The notes below the pieces were generated by a model. That model saw only the letters and a list, made by a program, of their open reading frames with translations. It was not told the DNA's origin and made no database searches. 21,019 nt of DNA, from positions 1-21,019 of the forward strand of contig JAVBYA010000470.1 of the NCBI GenBank assembly GCA_030824295.1. Reading direction: 5' to 3'. This document shows, in pieces, positions 11,501 through 17,900 of this stretch (position 1 is the stretch's first letter; each line of letters opens with the position of its first letter). A program made the translations under genes and the position numbers. The stretch comes from Bacteroidota bacterium. Lineage in GTDB: Bacteria; Bacteroidota; Ignavibacteria; UBA10030; UBA8401.

Positions 11501-12932
11501 CCACAGGGATATTGCCGTTCAGGATGTAATATCCGTTCTCCGGAATGGTGATGGTGGCGCGGCCGTTCAATTCGGAGTCTCCGATGAGCACTTTGTACAT
11601 GCCGGGCTGGATATCCACGAACTCATACACACCGCGGGAATCGGTCACGGTGCGCAGTGCTGCAGCCGAAGTTGCATCCTCGTTCCGTTCCTTCGCACGG
11701 TCATCGTTGATCTTGATCTCGAACAGCTCGATCGGCATGTTCGGGATGTAGATCGGACGATTGTTGAACCAATAATAGACCGTGCCGGAGATCGCATTCT
11801 TGTTCGGGAAGATGTGCGTCGTGGTCCCCGTGATGTCCACCGGCACATAGGTCGTGACCGTATTCTCGAGGGAGAACTTATCGGACGCAGAGACATCCAC
11901 ACGGTAAGTGCCGGTCTTCGGTACGAACATCAGGAAGCGGCCGTCCGCTTTGGTCGTATCCGCATCGATCAGGGTGCTGGTGGTGGAATCGATCAGGCGG
12001 ATATAGGCATTCTCGTAGAACTTCTTGGTCACATTGTCCATCACCACACCGGTGATCGCACCGGGATAGAAGACGACCGTCAGTGAATCAGAGGTATTGC
12101 AAAGGCTCACTAATTGGACAGTCACCGTTGCTTCGACATACACATCGGAGGTGATCTTGGCATTCAATGAATCGATCGCATATCCGTTCAGCGTGTAATG
12201 CGTCACCGTATCCTTGCCGTTGGAGAAATTGCCTTTATCCGTGCGGAACATCACCGGTGTGCCGTCGGGTTTTGCCACGCCAAGCGAATCGGTGATGTGT
12301 GCTGCAATGCGTGCCCATTGCTGACCGTTACCCACGATACGCTTTGAGGAAGACTCGATCGCGATCACGCACGATTCAGTGAGGTCGATGTGCAGCGTTA
12401 CGGACGCTGTATCCCGGGTGATGACACCGAGGCTGTCGATGGCTGTTGCAGTATTGGTGACAGTGCTGATCCCCACCGTACCAGAAGCAACGATGGCCGT
12501 GATGATGATGGAATCCGGTGCTGCCGCTGTGATGGTGCCGGCATTCCATGTGACGATATTCCCAGCGAATGAACCGCGGGTGACGCCGATGACCGTGAAC
12601 TGTGCCGGCACCGTATCGGTGACGACGACCTGTGATGCTCCCAGATTCCCGATATACCCTGCGACGATCGTGAACTGAACAGTGTCCCGCGCGTGTGCGC
12701 TGTCGCGGGACGCTGATTTATTCAGCGAAAGTACTCCCCACCCTTCCACGGGGATCGAAGCGGTATCGCTCTTCACCGTGACCGGGATCCCACCCTGCAG
12801 CTGATACTGTGCCGTGGCAACGTTATCGATCTTGGTACCGGCAGGCGTCTGTGCATACGCATGCTGGCCCAGAGCGATCATAACACCGCTGAGCAGGAGG
12901 AACGTGGCAATATTTTTTAAGAGGTTTTTCAT
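5517..12932 (-). CDS. Giant exported DUF11 / invasin-Ig / SdrD-B protein with two OmpA peptidoglycan-binding domains
   Basis: 2471 residues. The signal peptide (cleavage after AYA, residue 27) is followed by TPAGTKIDNVATAQY, a motif shared with the DUF11 gene just upstream. Order: DUF11 (~66-185); cassette A (invasin-like Ig 188-287, carboxypeptidase-regulatory 288-375, second regulatory-like domain 378-480, DUF11 481-600); four DUF11 (~603-1108); cassette A' (1115-1527, same order); two DUF11 (~1530-1800); SdrD-B-like domain (1804-1870, GKVFYDDNRNRYQDSTEKG); OmpA domain 1 (~1948-2062, AGHTDS, LSMSRA, LNRRVEF); a DUF11-like spacer; OmpA domain 2 (~2192-2309, EGHTDS, LSQARA, VNRRIEI); a terminal DUF11-like domain. 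Known OmpA-like domains bind diaminopimelate peptidoglycan through conserved Asp and Arg, and candidates for both are present in each copy. Inferred role: wall-anchored scaffold. GGAGAAG sits 7 bases before the ATG. The gene is coupled to the barrel gene by TAATG. Confidence 0.92.
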   Translation of the reverse strand: MKNLLKNIATFLLLSGVMIALGQHAYAQTPAGTKIDNVATAQYQLQGGIPVTVKSDTASIPVEGWGVLSLNKSASRDSAHARDTVQFTIVAGYIGNLGASQVVVTDTVPAQFTVIGVTRGSFAGNIVTWNAGTITAAAPDSIIITAIVASGTVGISTVTNTATAIDSLGVITRDTASVTLHIDLTESCVIAIESSSKRIVGNGQQWARIAAHITDSLGVAKPDGTPVMFRTDKGNFSNGKDTVTHYTLNGYAIDSLNAKITSDVYVEATVTVQLVSLCNTSDSLTVVFYPGAITGVVMDNVTKKFYENAYIRLIDSTTSTLIDADTTKADGRFLMFVPKTGTYRVDVSASDKFSLENTVTTYVPVDITGTTTHIFPNKNAISGTVYYWFNNRPIYIPNMPIELFEIKINDDRAKERNEDATSAAALRTVTDSRGVYEFVDIQPGMYKVLIGDSELNGRATITIPENGYYILNGNIPVELTVSPAIEKTGTPEVFLGDTATYTIAARNPNQFKLTDAKIVDSLHSDMQFVSATDNGTYNPLSHTITWSLGQIDSSYKGTVSASVRISQSTALKSLMNRATLTANETPALTDSAATVVKRAALLSILKTVNKDSAAIGDTMQYRIVVKNLGAASLPNVVMSDTLDASKMNILLVSANALQENNIVTAQVDTLHPGDSLVVSIRVLVTDSEISGYRNTAHAVSALTTIRSSSVVTLWSQSIQPNVAVLHLTKSVSKDTTVNGDSIKFVIRFRNNGTKALTNVVVTDTLPAQLKFNIVLYGKGTIDGNIMTYFAGPMPVGAEDSVVIVSTVAGSPYVPQQVKNIAYAKANETTLQRAEVSFIALIGKLDRLLLHMTVSSPTAFTGDSLKYVIRVTNVSNRKLSNVIVRDPIPFQLENISVEDPNTTGAEPAKITVVPVRDAGLGLPDSLSLDGSVVIYKKDSIDVGEVDSFYVWTTVRLDRPNFELILNTAFATTDQTPQIIAQAVTLIEPRTVKNFQLQLTKRVSKDTVHIGDTMSYVIHLKNITGGPLTKISVTDTLPRHIINARVIGNGKINGNIVTFELGYLGASKEDSIIVIGQLDPYNVHDGEIVLNYAFGRAFQIEEQTAYATFIAKTDPACRITVTATPDKIVGNGRTKAFIKVLLTNTLGYPKPDGTPVVLTTTVGEFTNGQSMRVLYTKDGVASDSLKATNAGSNLVNAMAIASADDGQGCKAKDTVDIVFYPGAIEGTVIDHRTNLPVAGAFVRAYSKTNDSLIGQIITKSDGYYLFPVTKTDSFTVIITTTNEFNKEVTVRTNVTVIITGGGDPPTPNHNSVSGAVYYLVSREPIPAANLVIVLQQFMPESQSTRGKNRTALMSTVDSTVTDSTGTYKFDRIPAGQFRLTLSHPTIVTSVELTNNGSGQYVINANLAVVLNPNIVFDKSGPSRVSMTDTASYRISVENTGNLSTTNTVVTDTLHWTMKFISATGGGVYQPSSHRIVWNIGKLDSLAKREFDVKVRFVDTLKNSTQSVNHASITSNQTTIIRDSVPTLLYLPPTMKLWKVANVHEALPGDTVVYTIKVKNVSGSYGDSVRISDALPAQVQFINSAVRYFRAQPQSVTAGTASYDTAAHLLTWFRDTVFVGDSAEITVFTRVRTDLAPGMHIHTNIANMEWNGGILTSDLDSLSDATVRSFVAYLNITKQALRKVVEIGDIATYVVTVTNMSSNSVARDVQVVDRIPFGFRYMNGSSFIDSMRIADPTGRRELLWLLKDSLAPGASVRFVYRLTVGAGAVEGDGINTAQAFGVSSFGDPMSSAVVSERVEVRRGVFSTHGLIIGKVFYDDNRNRYQDSTEKGVKGIELMMEDGTRIITGDDGKYSVPDVLPGEHVIRVRTHTLPKNSYLEMGYNDFARDSTSRFVNLTESGIARVDFYLVRNSVRPDSLLLSQSAAKIGDFSIQRIASPRNIVFIEDKRLASMKLTGLNFEVGKAVLKPEAYVTLKQLADILREYPDQPLIIAGHTDSMKIATAEFPNNRILSMSRAMAVKYYLVEREGINVDRIRIEGHGETRPVATNKTIDGRSLNRRVEFYFTPSTEDKPVTEMPVAIEIPVEYTGTEFVTKVDFRDILNPSYTYVEGSATFADSAVTPVVNGNELHWTLRNLGPNFKHTLRYTVMVKRPAGYEIETLRSTSASICYFIGDSALKCIDSLTTVNEVAVAVKGRAVNFVMSGVLFDVAKATLRSAALSSLETTAKFLQEDPSATAVIEGHTDSSPIKTKEFPSNIELSQARANTIKQKLINSFGIAPERLKTIGYGEFRPLATNATKDGRQVNRRIEIRILRSEFADRVLPEGGVDSSRLVIETLLPKNAPAVLDSMVSDKSKERHILKLELRRMEKHNTVSTTIVDTIPAGLNLMPRSVMAVSGVDSISVSGRVLTVHCSNSDSTVQLYYIAEVSDDGRGATTVSNEFTVRKVQTDGSVTVERSAPAAIEINAQRAVKRNQR
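8352..9590 (-). repeat. Cassette A': second copy of the invasin-Ig / regulatory / DUF11 module
   Basis: Residues ~1115-1527 of the 2471-residue protein. It aligns in order with cassette A: KIVGNG, KPDGTPV, GEFTNG, FYPGAIEGTV, a SVSGAVYYL domain, then a DUF11 domain with GGGVYQPSSHRIVWNIGKLDS. Boundaries are approximate and set by shared motifs. Confidence 0.75.
11133..12371 (-). repeat. Cassette A: first copy of the invasin-Ig / regulatory / DUF11 module
   Basis: Residues ~188-600 of the 2471-residue protein. Matching landmarks are RIVGNG, KPDGTPV, GNFSNG, FYPGAITGVV, AISGTVYYW and a DUF11 domain with NGTYNPLSHTITWSLGQIDS. The two copies lie about 927 residues apart and have diverged at most positions, so the duplication is old. 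Confidence 0.75.
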
Positions 12933-12939
12933 TATAAAA

Positions 12940-12946
12940 CTTCTCC
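12940..12946 (-). promoter_or_regulatory. Ribosome binding site of the 2471-residue protein
   Basis: On the minus strand GGAGAAG lies 7 bases before the ATG at 12932. Its first G is the last paired base of the GC-rich hairpin at 12946-12975, so the stem abuts the ribosome binding site. Confidence 0.7.
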
Positions 12947-12975
12947 GGGGCCCCCTTCCCCTGAAGGGGGCCCCG
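12946..12975 (-). other. Intergenic 13-bp GC-rich stem-loop inside the operon
   Basis: A perfect 13-bp stem (CGGGGCCCCCTTC with its reverse complement) with a four-base loop occupies most of the 58-base gap between two DUF11 genes. On the minus strand the T-run lies 5' of the stem (CTTTTTCGGGG) and only GAGAAGTTTTATA follows, so it is not a canonical intrinsic terminator. It could protect the upstream mRNA 3' end, mark a processing site or modulate initiation at the adjoining ribosome binding site. Confidence 0.8.
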
Positions 12976-12990
12976 AAAAAGGTGTTACTG

Positions 12991-14757
12991 TTAGTCGATC
13001 TTTACCTTGAACTGGATCTTACCGGTATGCGTGGCATCGCCAAGCAGACGCGGTCCGACCGCACCGAGCGAAACGGTGATGGTGCCGGAAGTTTCCGTCA
13101 CTTCATCCGCATCACCGGTATCGGTCTTCGACACGTAGGTGGAACCGTTACCGGTACCGCCGTTTGCCGAGTTATCGATCCGCACCGATTCATCGATGTA
13201 GGTCGTATTGTTCGGCGAGACGTCCGAGATCACGATCTGGTTCGCAGAACCGGAACCGGTGTTCGTGTAGGTGATGGTGTAGATGAGCGTATCACCCGGA
13301 CGCGAACGGCCGTTCTGTGCTGCCACAGATTTGGTCAGCGTCATGACCGGAGCTTTCACACGGGTGATATGGTACCCGGTGGCAGATTCCGGCAGGAACA
13401 CGGACGTGATGACATAGTTGGCGCTGTCGCGTGCACGGTCTGTCTGGTTCTGTGCGATGCTGTCGCGGGCGATCAGGAAGATCGAATCACCCTGTGCAAC
13501 GATGACGGAGTCGGTGCCGACGATGAACGGCGTATCCGTACCGAGATCGTACACACCATCCTCGTCGACGTCACGGAACAATTCCCATGTGAGCGGCAGC
13601 GAAGAGGTACGTGCCCAGGTCGCGGTATCCTGACGGTTACCGGTATTGGTCACTTTGATCTTGAACTGGATCACCTGGCTGACGTTGACGGAGTCATCAT
13701 CATTGTTGGTGACAAAACCGTTCGACATCGCGGCGATGTCAATATCCCATCCGCCGTCCGATTCCACGGTGCTCGTGGAGGGACCTCCGGGGGGACGTTT
13801 GGTGCGGCCGCTGATGCTGTCCGTATAGACCAGATATGCGGTGTTGGAGAGCGTTGTGCCGGCAGGAACGTTAGCATTCACCGTCACTTTGAACTTCAAC
13901 TGACCGGTCATACCGCCGTAGATGTCGCCACCGTTGCCGATGTTGGTCCACACGATACGGTTCGGAGTAGCAGCGAATACTGCAGAACCGCCGCCCGAGA
14001 CAAGATTGATGCTTCCTGCCAGATAGGTCACGTTCGCATCGAGGGTATCATACAGTGCAGCGCCCTCGCCCGTTCCGGTACCGTTGTTAGTGTAGTTGAT
14101 CGTGTACTCGATCGTATCACCGGGAACAGGATCACCATTGTCGTTCGTCTTGCTCAATGCGATCTCTGTCACGCGGGTCCGGATAGAGTCGCGCACCCAC
14201 GCAGATTGCGTCGGATAAGCGTTCGGCCCCGGATCGACGAAGGTCGATGTTACCGTTGTACGGATCGTATCCATCAGACCGCTCACGACGCCGTTCGGAA
14301 CGAACAGACGCACGATGATTTTGTAGGTCGAATCCGCCTGCAGGTTGGAGATGGAGCTGACCGGAGTCGTTTCACCCGTATCCCACACTCCGTCACCATC
14401 GGTATCGAACACAACGTTCGACAGCCAGCTGGCGGAATCGGCAGACGTCAGGTTATAGGAATCCGTACCGTTACCGGTATTGGTGACCGTATGCGGGAAG
14501 TAGATCCACATACTGTCGCTGGAGATCTGCAGCGATCCGGTCGGCGTCAGCGTGACACCGGCGATCTGCTGCACGGTGGTCTTCGCCGTATCGGAATACA
14601 ACGTATCAAAGTCCGCACCGGAAAGATCTTTGTACGTCATTTTGGCGACGTTCTTGATCTCTGTACCGGCAGGCGTACCTGCTGCGAAAGCACTCGTCGT
14701 CCCTAACAGGACGAAAGCACAAACGACAGCCGCAAAAACCGATATTTTGGTTTTCAT
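12991..14757 (-). CDS. Exported DUF11-domain surface protein (588 aa)
   Basis: The chosen start at 14757 gives MKTKISVFAAVVCAFVLLGTTSAFA as signal peptide and has AAAGGA 6 bases upstream (14764-14769). An in-frame ATG at 14838 would add 27 low-complexity residues before the signal peptide and also has a good ribosome binding site. The mature protein starts with GTPAGTEIKNVAKMTY, like the next gene's product. DUF11-type beta-sandwich regions follow, with phrases such as SKTNDNGDPVPGDTIEYTI, FKIKVTNTGNRQDTATW and RSRPGDTLIYTITYTNTGSG. Two aspartate-rich loops, DTDGDGVWD (118-126) and DVDEDGVYDLG (396-406), look like calcium-binding EF-hand or thrombospondin-3-type loops. The C-terminal domain ends in KTDTGDADEV and GKIQFKVKID, matching the end of the 1907-residue protein. 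There is no wall- or membrane-anchoring tail. Likely a secreted structural surface subunit; exact function unknown. Confidence 0.88.
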   Translation of the reverse strand: MKTKISVFAAVVCAFVLLGTTSAFAAGTPAGTEIKNVAKMTYKDLSGADFDTLYSDTAKTTVQQIAGVTLTPTGSLQISSDSMWIYFPHTVTNTGNGTDSYNLTSADSASWLSNVVFDTDGDGVWDTGETTPVSSISNLQADSTYKIIVRLFVPNGVVSGLMDTIRTTVTSTFVDPGPNAYPTQSAWVRDSIRTRVTEIALSKTNDNGDPVPGDTIEYTINYTNNGTGTGEGAALYDTLDANVTYLAGSINLVSGGGSAVFAATPNRIVWTNIGNGGDIYGGMTGQLKFKVTVNANVPAGTTLSNTAYLVYTDSISGRTKRPPGGPSTSTVESDGGWDIDIAAMSNGFVTNNDDDSVNVSQVIQFKIKVTNTGNRQDTATWARTSSLPLTWELFRDVDEDGVYDLGTDTPFIVGTDSVIVAQGDSIFLIARDSIAQNQTDRARDSANYVITSVFLPESATGYHITRVKAPVMTLTKSVAAQNGRSRPGDTLIYTITYTNTGSGSANQIVISDVSPNNTTYIDESVRIDNSANGGTGNGSTYVSKTDTGDADEVTETSGTITVSLGAVGPRLLGDATHTGKIQFKVKID

Positions 14758-14763
14758 GGTAGT

Positions 14764-14769
14764 TCCTTT
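14764..14769 (-). promoter_or_regulatory. Ribosome binding site that decides the 14757 start
   Basis: AAAGGA on the minus strand, 6 bases before the ATG at 14757, directly ahead of a textbook signal peptide. A similar AAAGGA at 14847-14852 sits 8 bases before the in-frame ATG at 14838, so both starts are mechanically possible. Confidence 0.65.
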
Positions 14770-14853
14770 CTGTATGAGTTGGTTGGTTTGGTTTGTTGTT
14801 TGTTTCATTGTTTTCTCTGTTTCTTTCTCTTGTTTCATTTCATTCTTCCTTTC

Positions 14854-14913
14854 TTACGCATCGCTCATCAGGTTCGGTGGAGGCTTGGGTCTGCGTCGAT
14901 ATCGATTGTTCAT
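14854..14913 (-). CDS. 19-codon small ORF, candidate leader peptide
   Basis: ATG at 14913 to TAA at 14854-14856 encodes MNNRYRRRPKPPPNLMSDA. It is strongly basic, with four Arg and one Lys in its first ten residues, and contains a PPP triplet. AAGGAG at 14921-14926 lies 7 bases upstream, the best Shine-Dalgarno in the window. It sits 52 bases after the stop of the 1907-residue gene and 96 bases before the start of the 588-residue gene, in an A/C- and purine-rich, apparently unstructured leader. Consecutive prolines are known to stall ribosomes unless EF-P acts, so a regulatory leader role is possible. It has no signal peptide or membrane segment. It could instead be a chance ORF; the ribosome binding site is the main evidence. 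Confidence 0.5.
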   Translation of the reverse strand: MNNRYRRRPKPPPNLMSDA

Positions 14914-14920
14914 TGTGTTT

Positions 14921-14926
14921 CTCCTT
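14921..14926 (-). promoter_or_regulatory. Strong Shine-Dalgarno of the small ORF
   Basis: AAGGAG on the minus strand, 7 bases upstream of ATG 14913. There is little reason for such a site here unless the small ORF is translated. Confidence 0.6.
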
Positions 14927-14965
14927 TTTGTTTTTGGTATTTGATTGTTTGATCTCTCTATGCTT

Positions 14966-17900
14966 TTAATTGACTCTGACTTTCAACGTGACCGTACCCG
15001 ATGCGCCCGGCTGGATCAGCCCGATATTCAGCTGCACCGTGATCCCGGTGAGTGTCACCTCGTCCGCATCGGATGCATCGGTCTTGGCAACGGAATTGAT
15101 GGTCGTCGAGTTCGGCACGTACGTGGTATTGTCCGGCTGAACATCCGTCATGGTCACGAGCGCTGCCGGGACGGTGCCGATATTCGAATACGCGATGGTG
15201 TACGTGAGTGTATCGCCGGGTCTCGATCTGCCGTTGCTGACCGTCTTGGTCATGGTCATCAACGGACGATTCACCGGAGTGAACGTTGCCGTGACCTGGG
15301 TGCGGATGCCGTTCCCGTCAATGGTCGCTTTGTTCACGTACGGCACCTGACTGACAATGGAAGAATCGATCCGAACTTGATACTGATAGGTAGCACTGTC
15401 CCCTGCCGCAAGTGTGAATACCGGCCAGGTGATCACCTGTCCGGAGTTCGAACCGCTGTTGCTGATCGTACCGGCAAGGATGGTTACATGATTCGGGAGC
15501 GTGTCGACCAATGCGACGTTCGTTGCGGCAACAGTACCGGTATTCTTCACCTTCACCGAATACTGAAGTGTATCGGGAGGTTTCACGAATCCGCCGTTGC
15601 CGTCAACATACGATTTCGAGGAGGCGGAGAACGTCACCGTACCGATGCGGAAGATGGCATTGATGGTCGCCGTATCACCGAGGATGCGCAGCGAATCATG
15701 ATAGATCACCGTGATAGTATCGTTGGGCTGCACGGTGAAGACACCGTTGCCATTGGTGCCAGGTGTGGTGCCGCTGATGGTCGGCACAAGAGCGGTGAAG
15801 ATACCGGTGTTCACGCCGGTCTCGGTGAAGGTCTTCGTTTCGGTTTCCCCTGTCTTACTATAGAGGGAAAGCACATACGACTGGATGGTGGCGGCATTGC
15901 TGTTCAGATCGTTGTCGGTCAAGGTGAACAAGGATGTATCGTTTGCAGCAATGACCGCAGGGTTCGAACCGATCGTTGCCGTGACGCCGCCAAGCACGGC
16001 CGTGATCGCGGAGATCCACTGTGAACCGCCGTTGGTCATCAATGTATCACGGTACGTCACACGCAGGGTGTCCCCCGCCTTAACATTATAGATGCCGTCA
16101 TTATTGGTCCCGGCGGTCACACCGAACACGGTGCGGATCCATTTCGTGAAGATACCGGTGTTCACACCGGTCTCCGTGACGGTGAAGGTTTCGACCTCAC
16201 CGGTGACGATATTGGTATCGCGCACGGTGTACGATTCAGCGATGCTTGCTGAACGGTTCAGGTCGGCATCCGTAACCGTGATCAGAAGCGAATCCCAGGG
16301 ATTGATGGGGGTTGATGAAGAAACCGTTGCCGTAACACCGCCGCGGACGCGGGTCTGCGCACGCAGTGTAGAATCGCTGCCGTTCAACCGGAGCGAATCG
16401 ATATAGGTCACGCGGAGCGTGTCGCCTGCCTTCACATTGAAGACACCGTCGTTGTTGGTCCCGGCCGTCAGCCCGAAAATAGTCTGCATCCACTTGGTGA
16501 AGATACCGGTGTTCACACCGGTCTCGGTGACGATGAAGGTCTCCACTTCGTTGGTGTTGATGCTGCTGTCGCGGATCGTGTATGATTCGATTACTGAAGC
16601 ACTCAGGTTCAGATCCGCATCGGTGACGGTGATCAAGATCGAATCAGCAGGATAGATGAGGGAATCGGCGGTCAGCGCACCGGTCGTGCCGCCCAGAACA
16701 CGGGTGAACGCATGCAGCGTGGAGTCACTGCCGATGAGCCGCAATGAATCGCGGTACGTTACACGCAGTGAATCTCCTGCTTTCACGTTGAAGATACCGT
16801 CATTGTTCGTTCCGGCCGTTACGCCGAACACGGTCCGGAGCCACTTCGTGAAGATACCGGTGTTCACACCGGTTTCGGTCACCGTGAATGTCTCGACCTC
16901 GTTCGTGCTGATACTGCTGTCGCGGATGGAATACGATTCGATCACCAACGCGTTTTTATTGAGATCCGCATCCGTCACCGTGATGAGCAGTGAATCGGTA
17001 GGTGTGATCGGCGTTGTCGCCGTCAGCACTGCGTTCGCACCGCCGATAACCAGCGTTCCTACCGTCTTGACGCCGCCCGGACCGCCGTTCGTGAGCAGAG
17101 TGTCATAATATGTTACCCGCAGCGAATCCCCGGCTTTCACCGTGAAGCTTCCGTCGTTATTGGTCCCGGCAGACGGGCCGTATATCGTGGACAGGGTCTT
17201 CGTGAATACACCGGTGTTGATCCCCGTTTCGGTCACATAGAAATATTCCACTTCACCGGTGGTCACACTGCTGTCCTGCACCTGGATGCTGTCTATAATA
17301 GAGGCACTGAGGTTAAGGTCACTGTCTGTAATGCTGACAAGGATGGAATTCGAGGGATTGATCGGCGATGTTGAACTTAACACCGCGGTCTGACCGCCGC
17401 GCACATATGTTTTCCATGTCTTCAGGCCGCCGTTGGAACCGTTCACAATGACGGAATCATAGTATTTCAAGGTGATGGTATCACCTTTCTGTACTGCGAA
17501 CGTACCGTTGTTATTGCCGTTCGACGTTGTTCCGAAGACCGTCACGATGCTCGACGTGAAGATGCCGGTGTTGATCCCGGTCTCAGTAAAGAGCAGATTC
17601 TCGATCTCCCCGGTCACTTGGTTACTGTCGAGGATCGTGTATGTCTCGATCACTGTGCTGCTGCGGTTCAGATCAGAATCGTTCACTGTATAATAGATGG
17701 TCTGCGTCGGCAGGATGGAATCCGTTCCGCTCAACGCGACCGCGTGACCGTTCAGGACTTTCGTGACCCAATATTTCCAACGATTCACTACACCAGTTCC
17801 GGTGGAATCATTGCGGTCAACATACGAGATGCGCAGACTGTCACCCGGTTTCACATTGAACGTACCGGTATTGTTCGTTCCCGCCGTCGCACCGTACGTT

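Noticed and set aside
12946..12975. Reading the GC hairpin as an intrinsic terminator
   Set aside because: On the transcribed strand the T-run precedes the stem and the bases after it are GAGAAGTTTTATAATG, which serve as a ribosome binding site. Full termination would also silence the two downstream genes.
12814..14706. 630-codon open frame on the plus strand
   Set aside because: It is antisense to the 588-residue DUF11 gene and the start of the 2471-residue gene. Its translation is rich in Arg, His, Asp and Ile with no domain pattern, and the minus strand reads cleanly with a signal peptide and DUF11 motifs.
14758..14838. 27-residue N-terminal extension of the 588-residue protein from ATG 14838
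   Set aside because: It is low-complexity Lys/Thr/Gln/Asn placed before a complete signal peptide. The 14757 start has its own AAAGGA. Kept only as a possible alternative or regulatory start.
14945..16024. 359-codon plus-strand frame
   Set aside because: It is antisense to the C-terminal DUF11 and repeat region of the 1907-residue protein. The composition is typical of a shadow frame.
16159..16176. Palindrome ACCGGTGT-TC-ACACCGGT recurring about every 350 bp
   Set aside because: It is simply the codon sequence for TGVNTG in units 4 to 6. It is explained by coding repetition, with no sign that it is a regulatory site.
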